Positions 10,511 to 21,300 of a DNA stretch of 64,000 nt are shown piece after piece. A program made the position numbers and the translations under genes. Origin of the DNA: Pseudomonas sp. StFLB209 (GTDB lineage: Bacteria > Pseudomonadota > Gammaproteobacteria > Pseudomonadales > Pseudomonadaceae); assembly GCF_000829415.1 (NCBI RefSeq), contig NZ_AP014637.1, forward strand, positions 2,492,001-2,556,000, given 5' to 3'. Under the pieces are notes generated by a model. The model saw nothing but the letters and a program-made list of their open reading frames with translations, was not told the origin of the DNA and did not search any database. Numbering within the stretch: position 1 is the stretch's first letter; each line of letters starts with the position of its first letter.

Positions 10511-11301
10511 ACGCATTGCAACAAGCCCGTCAGTCTGCCGTCGCCGCCCGTGCCCGCTACCGTGGCGGAGAGATTGCACCCACCGCAGGCCAGGCGCCGG
10601 GCCTGACCCAGGCCAACATGATCTCGCTGCCGCGTGAATGGGCTTATGATTTTCTGCTGTTCGCCCAACGCAACCCGCAGGCCTGCCCGATCCTCGACGT
10701 GACTGAGCCGGGCAGCTACAGCACCGTGCTGGCCGAGCAGGCTGACCTGCGTACCGACCTGCCGCTGTACCGGGTCTGGCGCGATGGCCGCCTGGTTCAG
10801 GAGTTGCCCGATGCCACCGAGTTGTGGGCACAGCACACCGACCTGGTGAGCTTCCTGATCGGTTGCAGTTTTACCTTCGAGACCGACCTGCTCGAAGCCG
10901 GTATCGACGTACGCCACATCAGCGAAGGCTGCAACGTGCCGATGTATCGTACCAACCGCCAGTGTCGGCCAGCCGGTCGCCTGCAAGGCGAAATGGTCGT
11001 GTCGATGCGCCCGATCCCGGCCAGCCGGGTGGCGGAAGCGGCGAAGATCACCGCTCGCTACCCTGCGGTACACGGCGCGCCGGTGCATGTGGGCGAGCCG
11101 GCCCTGCTGGGTATCGAAGACGTTTCACAACCGGATTTCGGCGATGCGGTGTCGATCCGGCCCGGTGAGATCCCGGTATTCTGGGCCTGTGGTGTGACGC
11201 CGCAAGCCGTGGTCATGGCATCTCGCGTACCCTTTGCCATTACCCACGCGCCAGGCCATATGTTTATCACCGATGTGCCTGACAGCCATTACCACGTATA
11301 G
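10507..11301 (+). CDS. DUF1445 protein (YcsI family, putative hydro-lyase)
   Basis: A 264-residue member of the DUF1445/UPF0317 family (B. subtilis YcsI). The family motifs [28 protein letters not shown] and ACGVTPQ are all present. The annotation 'hydro-lyase' is traditional and weakly supported. DUF1445 also forms the N-terminal half of the mammalian D-glutamate cyclase protein, which connects it with 5-oxoproline chemistry. It lies inside the operon, overlapping pxpA by four bases and 9 bases before the PxpB-PxpC fusion. Confidence 0.87.
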   Translation: MNALQQARQSAVAARARYRGGEIAPTAGQAPGLTQANMISLPREWAYDFLLFAQRNPQACPILDVTEPGSYSTVLAEQADLRTDLPLYRVWRDGRLVQELPDATELWAQHTDLVSFLIGCSFTFETDLLEAGIDVRHISEGCNVPMYRTNRQCRPAGRLQGEMVVSMRPIPASRVAEAAKITARYPAVHGAPVHVGEPALLGIEDVSQPDFGDAVSIRPGEIPVFWACGVTPQAVVMASRVPFAITHAPGHMFITDVPDSHYHV

Positions 11302-11310
11302 GAGAGGCTC

Positions 11311-12915
11311 ATGCGTTTCTATCCGGTCAACCTGGATGCGATCCTGGTTGAATTGGCAAACCTGGACGAGACCCTTGCCCTGTTCGATTCGCTGCAGCAG
11401 CAGCCGATCGCAGGGGTAACGGAAATCGTCCCGGCTGCCCGGACCCTGCTGGTGCAATTTCGTCCCGGCAGCATCCGCCGCGAGGTACTGGCCGCGCAGA
11501 TCGCCTCGCGCGATATTCACGGCCCGGCGCGCCAGGCCGGGCGGCTGGTCGAGATCCCGGTGCATTACAACGGTGAAGACCTGGCCGATGTCGCTGCAGA
11601 ACTGGGGATCAGTGTCGAAGAAGTCATCCAGCGCCATATCGGCAACGATTACAACGTGGCCTTCTGCGGGTTTGCGCCAGGGTTTGCCTACCTGAGCGGT
11701 GGCGCGGGTTTTGTGGTGCCGCGCCGCAGCACGCCGCGTACCCGCATTCCGGCCGGTGCCGTGGCGCTGGCCGGCGGCTTCAGCGGTATCTACCCGCAAG
11801 CCAGCCCGGGCGGCTGGCAGATCATCGGCGTTACCGGCCTGAAAATGTGGGACCTGCAGCGCGATGAACCGGCGCTGCTCAAACCGGGTTACCGGGTGCG
11901 TTTCTGCGACGCTGGTCCCTTGCCGCCGGAACGTGTGTCGGTCGCTGTGGCCGAGCGTCAGCCTGCGGCGGCGGTCAGTGGCGATTGCCTGGAAATTGTT
12001 ACGCCGGGTCTGCAGACCCTGCTGCAGGATCTTGGCCGACCCGGCCGGGCCGGCGAGGGTGTTTCCGCCTCCGGCGCCATGGATCGCGGTGCGCTGCGCG
12101 CGGCCAACCGTGCGGTCGGCAACGAGCCATCCACGGCTTGCCTGGAAATCCTCATGGGCGGCCTGAACTTCACCTGCCATGGCCAGGCGTTGGTTGCGAT
12201 AACCGGGGCCGAGGTCGAGGTCGAGCTGCGCAGCGCCGACGGCCAGTTGTTGCGCCCGGCGCTCTACAAGCCCTTTGCCTTGCAGGACGGCGATCAGGTC
12301 AGCATCGGCTCGCCCAGTGCCGGCTTGCGCAACTACCTGGCCATCCGGGGCGGCTTCAGCGTGACACCGGTACTTGGCAGCCTGTCTACCGATACCCTGG
12401 CGCATGTCGGGCCGGCAGCGCTGGCGGCTGGCGATCGGCTGGGCTTCGAGCGCACGCCGGGTGGTCTGGCGGTGTCGCTGGACGAGCAACCGGCCTTCGC
12501 CATGCCGCGCCGTGACCAGCTCATCACCCTGGATGTGGTCATGGGGCCACGCAGCGACTGGTTCACCCCGGCCGCGCTGGAACTGCTGGCCGAACAAACC
12601 TGGCAGGTCACGCCGCAGTCGAACCGCATCGGCATTCGCCTGGCCGGCGAGCAGACCCTGGAACGGGCGGTGGGCGGCGAGCTGCCCAGTGAGGGCACCA
12701 CAGTCGGCGCCATTCAGGTCCCGCCCAGTGGCCAGCCGGTGTTGTTTCTCGCTGACCATCCGCTGACCGGCGGCTACCCGGTGATCGGCGCGGTCGCCAC
12801 CTACCACCTGGACCTGGCTGGCCAGATCCCGGTCAATGCCCGTATTCGCTTCAACCCGCTGGGCGCTTTCGAACACGTGCTTCCTGCTACTTCAGACGAG
12901 ACCCGGAACAAATGA
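11311..12915 (+). CDS. 5-oxoprolinase subunits B and C, fused (AHS1-AHS2; KipI-KipA like)
   Basis: A 534-residue fusion. Residues 1-215 are an AHS1/PxpB (KipI) domain with the conserved [11 protein letters not shown] stretch. Residues 225-520 are an AHS2/PxpC (KipA) domain containing [22 protein letters not shown] and the typical [10 protein letters not shown]. The same two domains make up the carboxyltransferase part of urea carboxylase. With PxpA they should form the ATP-dependent 5-oxoprolinase. AGGAGAGG lies just before the ATG. The stop overlaps the biotin carboxylase start (ATGA), which argues that the two products work together. Confidence 0.9.
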   Translation: MRFYPVNLDAILVELANLDETLALFDSLQQQPIAGVTEIVPAARTLLVQFRPGSIRREVLAAQIASRDIHGPARQAGRLVEIPVHYNGEDLADVAAELGISVEEVIQRHIGNDYNVAFCGFAPGFAYLSGGAGFVVPRRSTPRTRIPAGAVALAGGFSGIYPQASPGGWQIIGVTGLKMWDLQRDEPALLKPGYRVRFCDAGPLPPERVSVAVAERQPAAAVSGDCLEIVTPGLQTLLQDLGRPGRAGEGVSASGAMDRGALRAANRAVGNEPSTACLEILMGGLNFTCHGQALVAITGAEVEVELRSADGQLLRPALYKPFALQDGDQVSIGSPSAGLRNYLAIRGGFSVTPVLGSLSTDTLAHVGPAALAAGDRLGFERTPGGLAVSLDEQPAFAMPRRDQLITLDVVMGPRSDWFTPAALELLAEQTWQVTPQSNRIGIRLAGEQTLERAVGGELPSEGTTVGAIQVPPSGQPVLFLADHPLTGGYPVIGAVATYHLDLAGQIPVNARIRFNPLGAFEHVLPATSDETRNK

Positions 12916-14648
12916 AAAAGGTCCTGATTGCCAACCGTGGCGAAATCGCCGTCCGTATTGCCCGTGCCTGCCGTGATTACGGTGTCGCTTCGGTGGCGGT
13001 GTACGCCGACGCCGATATTGATGCCTTGCATGTGCGCCTGGCCGATGAGGCTTATGCCCTGGAAGGTGAACGCTCCACCGACACCTACCTGTGCATCGAC
13101 AAGCTGCTGGCGATTGCCGCCCGCGCCGGTGCCGATGCCGTTCACCCAGGCTATGGCTTCCTGTCGGAACGGGCGGACTTCGCTCGCGCCGTGATCGACG
13201 CTGGCCTGACCTGGATCGGCCCGGACCCTGCGACCATCGACGCGTTGGGCGACAAAGTCGAGGCCCGCCGGATTGCCCTGAGAGTCGGCGCGCCACTGGT
13301 GGCCGGTACCGAGAACCCGGTGGCTGACGCCAGTGAGGTGGTCGCCTTCGCCGAGCAGCACGGTCTGCCGATCGCCATCAAGGCGGCGTTCGGCGGCGGT
13401 GGTCGTGGTCTGAAAGTCGCCTGGCAGCTTGAAGAGGTGCGTGAACTGTACGAGTCGGCGGTGCGTGAAGCCACGGCGGCGTTCGGTCGCGGTGAGTGCT
13501 TCGTCGAGCGTTTCCTGGATCGTCCGCGGCACATCGAGGCGCAGATCATTGCTGACCGGCATGGCCGTGTGGTGGTGGTCGGCACCCGCGATTGCTCGCT
13601 GCAGCGGCGCAACCAGAAACTGATCGAAGAAGCGCCGGCGCCTTATCTGGATGCCGGGCTGCGTCAGCGCATTCACGATTCGGCGCAGCGCATTTGTGCC
13701 GAGGCCGGCTATGTCGGTGCTGGCACCGTGGAGTTTCTGCTCAGCGCCGACGGCACCCTGTCGTTCCTGGAGGTCAACACTCGCTTGCAGGTGGAGCATC
13801 CGGTTACGGAAGAAACCAGCGGTATCGATCTGGTCATCGAGCAGTTGCGGGTTGCCGATGGCCTGCCGCTGTCGTTCGAAGGCACGCCAACGCCGCGCGG
13901 GCACAGCTTCGAGTTTCGGATCAACGCCGAGGACGCCGGTAACGGTTTCCTGCCGACGCCGGGCGCCATCGAGCGCTTCCAGGCGCCATCGGGGCCGGGG
14001 GTACGTCTCGACACGGGGGTTGGCGAAGGCTCGCGGGTGTCGCCGAATTTCGACTCGATGATTGCCAAGCTGATCGTTACCGGTGCGACCCGTGAACAAG
14101 CCATCCAGCGCGCCCGGCGTGCCCTGGCCGAGTTCAAGGTGGAGGGTGTGGCCACTGTGCTGCCGTTCCATCAGGCGGTCATGGATCACCATGACTTCAC
14201 CGCGCCGCAGACCTTTGCGGTGCATACCCGCTGGATTGAAACAGACTTCGCCAGCCAGATCAGCATCGCCCCGCGGCCGGCGGCTGGCGCCGATGCAGGG
14301 GTGGTGCGCACCTTCATCGAAATCGACGGCAAGCGCCATGATCTGGGCTTGCCCGCCGCGCTGTTGCGCGGGGTGAGCGTCAATGCGACGGGCAGTGCCA
14401 GCCAGGATGAGGTCGTTCAGCAAGCCGTTGATCCACGTGCGGTACTCGCGCCGGTTGCAGGTAACCTGCATGCCTGGGTGGTCGAGAACGGCACTGCCGT
14501 CGAAGCCGGGCAGGTCATCGCGGTCATGGAAGCGATGAAAATGGAAACTTCAGTCTTGGCACCCTGTGCCGGCGTACTTGAGGTGAGTGAACAACCGGGT
14601 CGTTATATCGATGCCAAGTCGGTGATCGGGCGCATCGCAATGAACTAG
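12912..14648 (+). CDS. Biotin carboxylase fused to a biotin carrier domain (AccC-AccB like)
   Basis: A 578-residue protein. Residues 1-445 are a biotin carboxylase with the [16 protein letters not shown]-grasp loop starting at lysine 157 and [14 protein letters not shown] near the active site. A linker leads to a C-terminal biotinyl domain with EAMKME; lysine 543 is the expected biotin site. It would carboxylate its own biotin using ATP and bicarbonate. No classical acyl-CoA carboxyltransferase subunit is encoded nearby. The overlap with the PxpB-PxpC fusion suggests those AHS1/AHS2 domains may accept the carboxyl group, as in urea carboxylase. The housekeeping accBC pair is normally two separate genes, so this is a paralogue. 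Confidence 0.9.
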   Translation: MKKVLIANRGEIAVRIARACRDYGVASVAVYADADIDALHVRLADEAYALEGERSTDTYLCIDKLLAIAARAGADAVHPGYGFLSERADFARAVIDAGLTWIGPDPATIDALGDKVEARRIALRVGAPLVAGTENPVADASEVVAFAEQHGLPIAIKAAFGGGGRGLKVAWQLEEVRELYESAVREATAAFGRGECFVERFLDRPRHIEAQIIADRHGRVVVVGTRDCSLQRRNQKLIEEAPAPYLDAGLRQRIHDSAQRICAEAGYVGAGTVEFLLSADGTLSFLEVNTRLQVEHPVTEETSGIDLVIEQLRVADGLPLSFEGTPTPRGHSFEFRINAEDAGNGFLPTPGAIERFQAPSGPGVRLDTGVGEGSRVSPNFDSMIAKLIVTGATREQAIQRARRALAEFKVEGVATVLPFHQAVMDHHDFTAPQTFAVHTRWIETDFASQISIAPRPAAGADAGVVRTFIEIDGKRHDLGLPAALLRGVSVNATGSASQDEVVQQAVDPRAVLAPVAGNLHAWVVENGTAVEAGQVIAVMEAMKMETSVLAPCAGVLEVSEQPGRYIDAKSVIGRIAMN

Positions 14649-14664
14649 CCGGTAAATGGCTGGT

Positions 14665-14713
14665 GTAGGAGCGGCTTTAGCCGCGAAGCCTTCGCGGCTA
14701 AAGCCACTCCTAC
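14665..14713. repeat. REP-type palindrome downstream of the biotin carboxylase gene
   Basis: Two arms, GTAGGAGCGGCTTTAGCCGC and its near-perfect reverse complement, form a 49-base hairpin. It lies 17 bases after the stop codon. It is a member of the Pseudomonas REP family and may also stabilise the 3' end of the operon transcript. Confidence 0.8.
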
Positions 14714-14905
14714 GGGTTGTTCCTTATAAAACAATTATTCGTAATCTTGTTTGATGAGCGCTGCGTTCGCAAAGAAGCTATCGCAGCTAAAGCGGATCGC
14801 CGCCCGGCTGCGGCGTGCGGCTGCATGAAAGTAGTCAGAGTTGTCGCAATAACCATAAAAACAAACTTCTTCAATTGACGCTGCCATTATCAGGAGCATG
14901 ACGTG

Positions 14906-16147
14906 ATGTCGATCAATAAGAGTCTGGTGCTTACTTGCGCCTGCGTTTCCCTGTTGCCATTGAATGCCTCGGCAGACTTTATCGCCGATAGCAAGGCCAG
15001 TGTTGAACTGCGCAACTTCTACTTCAACCGCGACTTTCGCAACGGCCCGCCGACCGCCCAGCGCGACCCGGCGGCCGAATGGGCGCAAGGGGCGATCCTG
15101 CGGCTGGAGTCGGGTTATACCGCTGGCACTGTCGGCTTTGGCCTCGATGCCATGGGTATGCTGGGTATCAAGCTCGATGGCGGCGACGGCACCGGCGGCA
15201 GTGGCCTGTTGCCGGCCGACCTGAGTTCACGCAATGGCCGTGGCTCGCAGGACGAATACGCCAAGCTGGGGCTGACCGCCAAGGCCAGAATCTCCGAAAC
15301 GGTGCTCAAGGTCGGCTCGCTGGCGTTTCGCAGTCCGGTGGTGTCGAGCAACGACACCCGCTTGCTGCCGGCCACCTTCGAAGGTGCCATGCTGACCTCC
15401 AAAGACATCGACAAGTTGACCCTGCAAGGCGGCCAACTGACTCAGATCAAGTTCAACAGTTCTTCGAACTATCAGGACTTCAGCGGTAACCGGGTGGGCG
15501 GCAGCAGCGATGCCTTTAACTTTGCCGGCGCCACTTACAGTTTCAGCAAGACGCTGAGTGCCAGCCTGCACTATGGCAATCTGGAGGATATTTATCGCCA
15601 GTACTACGGGGGGGTGATCTATGAAGTTCCCCTGGCTGCACAGCAGTCGCTGAAGTTTGATCTGCGGTATGCAAAAAGTACCGAGGATGGCAACTTTCGG
15701 GCGCTGGATAACCGGGCGGCCAACGGTTTGGTCGCGTACACAGTGGGCAGTCACGTATTGACCGCCGGCTACCAGCGTATGTCAGGTGATGATCCGTTTC
15801 CGTACATCGCCAACAGTGATCCGTACCTGGTCAACTTCGTCCAGATCAATGACTTTGCCAATATTGAAGAACGCTCCTGGCAGCTGCGTTACGACTACAA
15901 CTTCGCCGCGTTGGGCGTTCCCGGCCTGACCTTCATGAGCCGCTATGTCAGCGGCGACAACGTGCGGGTGGCAGGCAGCAACAGCGGCAAGGAATGGGAG
16001 CGCAACACCGATATCGGCTATGTGATCCAGAGCGGCTCGCTGAAAAACCTCGGCTTCAAGGTGCGCAATGCCACGGTGCGTTCCAACTTCGGCAATGACC
16101 TGGACGAGACCCGCCTGATCCTCAGCTACACGCTGCCACTCTGGTAA
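14906..16147 (+). CDS. OprD-family outer membrane porin
   Basis: A 413-residue porin with a signal peptide ending at about residue 23 (LNASA|DF), followed by alternating beta-strand pattern and a C-terminal aromatic residue (YTLPLW), as expected for an 18-strand OprD barrel. AGGAG lies nine bases before the ATG at 14906; the GTG at 14903 is an alternative. The family takes up small carboxylates and amino acids. Its position after a 5-oxoproline-type operon suggests pyroglutamate as substrate, like P. aeruginosa OpdO, which I recall lying near LamB/YcsF and KipI-like genes. This assignment is inference, and so no symbol is given. Confidence 0.87.
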   Translation: MSINKSLVLTCACVSLLPLNASADFIADSKASVELRNFYFNRDFRNGPPTAQRDPAAEWAQGAILRLESGYTAGTVGFGLDAMGMLGIKLDGGDGTGGSGLLPADLSSRNGRGSQDEYAKLGLTAKARISETVLKVGSLAFRSPVVSSNDTRLLPATFEGAMLTSKDIDKLTLQGGQLTQIKFNSSSNYQDFSGNRVGGSSDAFNFAGATYSFSKTLSASLHYGNLEDIYRQYYGGVIYEVPLAAQQSLKFDLRYAKSTEDGNFRALDNRAANGLVAYTVGSHVLTAGYQRMSGDDPFPYIANSDPYLVNFVQINDFANIEERSWQLRYDYNFAALGVPGLTFMSRYVSGDNVRVAGSNSGKEWERNTDIGYVIQSGSLKNLGFKVRNATVRSNFGNDLDETRLILSYTLPLW

Positions 16148-16170
16148 CAGGTTGCGGCGCGGCTTCAACG

Positions 16171-16223
16171 GGGTGCCTCTAAAAACGCTGCGATGGCAAC
16201 GCAGGTCGTTTTCAGAGGTGCCC
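16171..16223. repeat. Long imperfect hairpin downstream of the OprD gene
   Basis: The outer arms GGGTGCCTCT and AGAGGTGCCC, then AAAACG/CGTTTT, then CTGCG/CGCAG pair around a small loop, giving a 53-base imperfect stem. It may act as a terminator for the porin gene. Its right half is clearly related to the sequence at 4197-4228, so it is probably a dispersed intergenic repeat. Confidence 0.55.
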
Positions 16224-16272
16224 AACGCTCTGCCAGCAGGTGGAGCTATCTGATAACTCAGGAGCGAGCGTG

Positions 16273-18156
16273 ATGAAACGTCTCAGGTTTAGCCAAAAGA
16301 TTATCCTGATCGCCTCGCTGGTGATCATGTTGGTGTTTGCAGCCTTTTGCGCCGTCAATGATGTGCGCTTGCGTGACGACAGCCTGCAACGCATTGAAAG
16401 CGGCACCCGCAACCTGGCCGGCTCCATGGCCCATGACATCCAGAGCTGGCTGGACGGCCGGATGATGCTGATCAAGGGCGTCGCCGAGTTTCTCGAGCGT
16501 GATCCTTCGCCGGCCGGCCTGCTCGAAGTGCTGCGCAGCCCGGTATTGATGGACCACTTCGTGGCCAGTTATGTCGGCACTGCGGCGGGTGCATTCCTGA
16601 TCTACCCACCCCGCGAGATGCCCGCCGACTACGACAGCCGACAACGCCCCTGGTACAAGGATGCGCTTGAGCACGGCGCAGTGATGACCGAGCCTTATGT
16701 AGGTGTCGGGATCGATTACCGGATCATCAGCCAGGCGGTGCCGATCCGGGCCGGCCAGCAGGTGCTGGGTGTGCTGGGCGTCAACCTGAGCATCGAGAAC
16801 ATTGCCAAAACCCTCAACTCACAAGACTTCGAAGGCAATGGCTATGCGTTTCTGGTCAACCGCCAGGGCAAGATCCTGGTGCACCCCGACAAGACCTTGA
16901 TCGGCAAAACGCTCACTGACCTGTTTCTGGGCCAGGCGCCGCCGCTGAGCGACCAACTGACTGAAGTCAGTAGCGCCGATGGTGAAAAGCTCAGCTTGTT
17001 CGTGCCCATCAAGGGGCTGGCTTCGCAGGACTGGTACGTTGGCATCGCCCTCGATAAACCGGCCGCGCTGGCCAGCCTCAGCGCCTTTCGCAACTCGGCG
17101 ATCATCGCCACGGTCATTGCGGTGCTGATCAGCCTGATACTGCTGGGCCTGGCCTTGCGGTTGCTGATGAGGCCGCTGCGTCAGATTGGTCATGCCATGG
17201 ACGATGTGGCCGAGGGCGAGGCCGACCTGACCCGCCGCCTGGCCATTGTCTCGCACGATGAATTCGGCCAGTTGGCGTCAGGTTTCAACCGCTTCGTCGA
17301 TCGCCTGCATGCCTCGATCAGCGACGTGGCTGCCAGCGCCAATGCCCTGAAACAAGCCACCGGCAGCGTGCTGGGGGCGTCCAATTCGTCGGTGGCCAAG
17401 GCCCGCAGCCAGGCCGGTTACACCACCAGCGTAGCGGCGGCCATCGAGGAACTGGGCGCCACGGCGCAGAACATTGCCGGCAGCGCCTCGGCAGCCTCGC
17501 GCGAGGCGTCGGCAGCGCGCCAGCAGGTCCAGACCAGTTGCGCCCTGGTGGACGACACCGTGCGCGCCATGCGCAGCCTGCAGGACAACATTGCCCTGAC
17601 CCGGACGCAGATCGAAGAACTCAACGAACGCAGCGCCAATATCGGTACGGTGCTGGAGGTGATTTCAACGATTTCCGGCAAGACCAACCTGCTGGCCCTC
17701 AACGCTGCGATCGAGGCTGCCCGGGCCGGCGAGGCCGGCCGTGGTTTTGCGGTGGTCGCCGACGAAGTGCGCAGCCTGGCCCACCATACCCAGACCGCGA
17801 CCGAAGAAATCCGCGGTGTCATCGAAGCGCTGCAACAAGGCGCGACCCAGGCTGCGCAAACCATGCTGACCAGCCACGAAATCGGCCAGCGCAGCGCCAA
17901 CGTGGCCAGTCAGGCCGGCGCCAGCCTGCAAGCAGTGGTGCTGCGGATCGGCGAAATCGACGACATGAACCTCAGCGTGGCGGCGGCCACGGAAGAGCAA
18001 TCCACCGCCGTTGACCAGTTGAACCGCGACGTACACGAGATCAACCAGCTCAACCAGCAAAGCGCCGCCAACCTCGACGACACCCTGCAAGCCTGCGCCC
18101 GGCTGGACGCCGAAGCAGGGCGCCTGCATGCGATTGTCGATACGTTCAAGTTGTGA
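16273..18156 (+). CDS. Methyl-accepting chemotaxis protein with Cache sensor
   Basis: A 627-residue chemoreceptor. Membrane segment 1 covers residues 8-28, a periplasmic double-Cache sensor about 35-275 (with RQRPWYKDA and [10 protein letters not shown] typical of Cache folds), and segment 2 about 277-300. A HAMP linker follows, then the cytoplasmic signalling rod with the conserved tip [20 protein letters not shown]. It controls flagellar rotation through CheA/CheW. The ligand is unknown; double-Cache receptors in Pseudomonas usually sense amino or organic acids, and the neighbouring 5-oxoproline genes hint at a related compound. Start chosen at ATG 16273 after GGAGCGAGCGTG. Confidence 0.92.
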   Translation: MKRLRFSQKIILIASLVIMLVFAAFCAVNDVRLRDDSLQRIESGTRNLAGSMAHDIQSWLDGRMMLIKGVAEFLERDPSPAGLLEVLRSPVLMDHFVASYVGTAAGAFLIYPPREMPADYDSRQRPWYKDALEHGAVMTEPYVGVGIDYRIISQAVPIRAGQQVLGVLGVNLSIENIAKTLNSQDFEGNGYAFLVNRQGKILVHPDKTLIGKTLTDLFLGQAPPLSDQLTEVSSADGEKLSLFVPIKGLASQDWYVGIALDKPAALASLSAFRNSAIIATVIAVLISLILLGLALRLLMRPLRQIGHAMDDVAEGEADLTRRLAIVSHDEFGQLASGFNRFVDRLHASISDVAASANALKQATGSVLGASNSSVAKARSQAGYTTSVAAAIEELGATAQNIAGSASAASREASAARQQVQTSCALVDDTVRAMRSLQDNIALTRTQIEELNERSANIGTVLEVISTISGKTNLLALNAAIEAARAGEAGRGFAVVADEVRSLAHHTQTATEEIRGVIEALQQGATQAAQTMLTSHEIGQRSANVASQAGASLQAVVLRIGEIDDMNLSVAAATEEQSTAVDQLNRDVHEINQLNQQSAANLDDTLQACARLDAEAGRLHAIVDTFKL

Positions 18157-18353
18157 GGGGATGAGATTATTTGCTTGCCTCTCGGCAGCCCTGAGTTCGC
18201 CCGCAGGGCGGACCCAAGCCAGGAGCAATACCTACTTTGGGCGTAACCAAAGTAGGTCGCCCGTCGGGGCGAAACCCGCAGTCCAGACAACCGCGGCAAT
18301 AATATACACAGCAAGTCCAGCCGTTCGCGGCTAAAGCCGCTCCTACGGGGTTG
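18157..18353. repeat. Intergenic repeats between the chemoreceptor and mscK
   Basis: This convergent gap holds two repeat types. A perfect inverted repeat CCTACTTTGG-GCGTAA-CCAAAGTAGG lies at 18231-18256 inside a GC-rich block that I recognise as a common Pseudomonas intergenic sequence. A REP arm TTCGCGGCTAAAGCCGCTCC lies at about 18323-18343. Both could end transcription from the two converging genes. Short open frames here are by-products of the repeat. Confidence 0.6.
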
Positions 18354-21300
18354 TCAGCGTTTGGCTTCAGGCAGCTGCGGATCATCATCCTTTGGCAGCT
18401 TCTCCAGACTGACCGGAGCCACCTCACTAGCCGTACTCTCATGCGGATTGACCGGCACCAGCTTCAGCTCCCCGCCATGAGTATTCTTCAGGTAAACCTC
18501 CATCTGCCGGAACGAGATATTGATCTTCTGCCGCTTGAACTCACGATTGATAAAGCGGTTGATCTCATCGAGCACCGGGTTACGGTCGCCCAGATCACGC
18601 ACATGCATGCGCAACTCATGATCCAGCGTGCTTTCACCAAAGTTCAGGAAGAACACGATCGGCTCGGGTTCCTTGAGCACCCGTGGATTCTCACGTGCCG
18701 CCTGCAACAGCAAGGTGCGCACCAGGTCCAGATCCGAGCCATAGTCGACCCCGACCTTCAGCGTCACCCGAGTGATGGTGTCGGTCAGCGACCAGTTGAT
18801 CAACTGGCCAGTGATGAAGGTCTTGTTCGGGACAATGATGTCCTTGCGGTCAAAATCGGTAATGGTCGTGGCGCGGATCCGGATCTTGCTTACCGTGCCC
18901 GACAGGTTGCCGATGGTGATGGTGTCGCCGATCCGCACCGGGCGCTCGAACAGGATCATGATGCCGGAGATAAAGTTGGCGAAAATCTCCTGCATACCGA
19001 AACCCAGGCCGACCGACAGCGCAGCGACCAGCCACTGTAACTTGTCCCAACTGACCCCCAGCGTCGACAGCGTGGTGACGAACCCCACCCCGGCGATGGT
19101 GTACGACAACAAGGTGGTGGTGGCGTAGGCGCTGCCCTGGGCCAGATCCAGGCGTGACAGCACGAACACTTCGAGCAGGCCCGGCAGGTTGCGTGCCAGC
19201 ACAAAGGTGATGGTGACGATCACCAGTGCGCCGAGCATGTCGCCGAGGCTGATCGGCACCATGCTCATGTTGGCGCCGGTACCGCTGGTGTATTCGTACA
19301 GGGTCACGTTATCCAGATAGGCAAAGACCGTGATCAGGTCGGCCCAGACCCAGTACATCGCGCCAATAAACGCGGCCATCAGCGCCAGGCGGATCAACCG
19401 CAGCGACTGCTGGTTGACCTGCTCGATGTCCAGCTTTGGCTCTTCGATCGGCACATCACTGTCGCCGTTGTCCCGCGCCGCCTGACGTTTGGCCATGGCG
19501 CGCTGATAGGCCAGGCGCCGCGCCGCGACGTTCAGGCCGCGAATGAACGCCGCTTCCACCACCAGCCAGAGCAACAGCAGGTACAGGGTGTCGATCAGCC
19601 GGTCTGTGAGTTTCAGGGCGGTGTAGTAGTAACCGAAGCACACCGCCACGAACAGCGCCGCCGGCAGGACGGTAAACGCCAGGCCCAGGGTCTTGCGAAA
19701 CAGCGAGGCATTGTGGTGGGTGGGGCTGGCCAGCAGCAGGCGGCCCAGCAGCAGGGTCATCAGTGCGTAGCAACTGAGCACCACGCCAATCCCCAGCACG
19801 TCATCGGCCAAGGCGGCTGGCTGGTGTTCGGCCACTGCCACCACCGCGACCAACGCCAGTACCACCAGGCCCAGCCGGCGTACCCAGCCGCGCAGGAACT
19901 CGACCTGGGAAGGCTCCCAGCGAAAATGCAGTTGCGCCACGCCGTCAGGCGCCAGTACCCGGTAGGCGGTATAGAACATCAGCCAGGTGATGCCGATCTC
20001 CTGCAAGGCCAGACCCAGGCTGGCGTTCTGGCCGCGTGCATCGATTTGCAGGGCATAACCACACAGCATCAGGGTCAGTGCGACCGGCAGGGCCAGGAGA
20101 ATGTTGATCAGCAGGGCCGCCGGGGTTTTCCATTGGTTGTCGCGGCGAAAGTGACCGATATCGGCGTGCAGATAGCCGAGCTTGTCGTACAGCGCCTTGC
20201 GTTTCCAGATCAGTGCGCCGATCAGCAACAGCAGCGGCAGAAACAACCAGGGGCGCTGGGTAAGGCCGTCGGACAGTTCGCTGACACTGGACGCCCACGG
20301 CAGTGTCGACACCTGCTTGGTCAGGCGCGGCCCGATGCTCTGGAACCATTCCAGGTCCAGCGGCTTGTTGCTGGGGATCCAGAACATCTGCTCATCGAGA
20401 GTGGCGCGCAGGCTGGTGCCGGTGCTGATCAACTGCTTCTGGTTGAGCTGCAGGTTGATCGACTCGTTGAGCATGGCGGCCAGCAGCCGGTTCAGGCGTT
20501 CAAGCAGATCGCTGCGGGTCACTGCCAGGTCCATCAGGGTACGGCGCAAGGCCGGCGTGACCTGTTCTGACGGCTGGCTGGCGAGCAGTTTCTCGACATA
20601 GGCCAGCGGCGTGCTGATTTGTTCACGCTGCTGGTTGACCTCGAACTGATACAGGCGGATATCGGCGATTTCATCGGCCAGGTTCTTGTCCACCTGCAGG
20701 TGCGGCAGGGACTGCTTTTGTTTGTAGAGGATCTTCGACAGCAACAGGCTGCCGCTCAGGACATTGATCTGCTCATCCAGGGCCTGGTCGGTCTGGGTCA
20801 GATTGTCCAGTTGCTGTTTGGTCTGCAGGTTGCGCTGGGTCAGCTCGTTGAGCCGCTCGGTGCCGCGCAGCAGGTAGTCAGAGAGCTTGAGGTTGGCGGC
20901 GCTTTCGCTGGCCAGCAGGCTGCTGCCACCGGCCTTCTGCGCTTCGGCGGCCAGTTCTTCGACGGTCTTTTGCGACTGGGCGCGGCGCTTGTCGTTGATC
21001 AGGGTCTGCAGGTCCTGGATTTCCTGATCCTGGCGCTGCACCTTTTCGGCCAGCAGGTCATGTTGACTGTTGCCCAGGTCCTGCAACTGGCTGTTGCCGG
21101 CCAGTTCCTGGCGGCGCAACTGGCTGAGCGCATTGAGCGAAGCGATCTCGGCGTTATACAGGTTGCGCTGATCGCCGCTGAGCGGCTTGCCGCCTTCCTT
21201 GCCGTTTTTGAGCAGGGTATTGAGCTGCTGCGTGCGGGTCTGGTTGTGGCTGATCTCTGCCTGAGCGCGCTCGGGACGGGTCTGGGCGGTGAGGATCAGG

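Noticed and set aside
11125..12876. 583-codon open frame antisense to the PxpB-PxpC fusion
   Set aside because: It is a shadow of a well-supported gene in GC-rich DNA; its translation is Arg/Gln/Ala-rich with no motif.
12801..14471. 556-codon open frame antisense to the biotin carboxylase gene
   Set aside because: Long only because high GC lowers stop frequency; the plus-strand gene has full catalytic motifs.
18167..18442. Short frames over the intergenic repeat between the chemoreceptor and mscK
   Set aside because: They arise from a dispersed repeat and overlap mscK; there is no evidence that they are translated.
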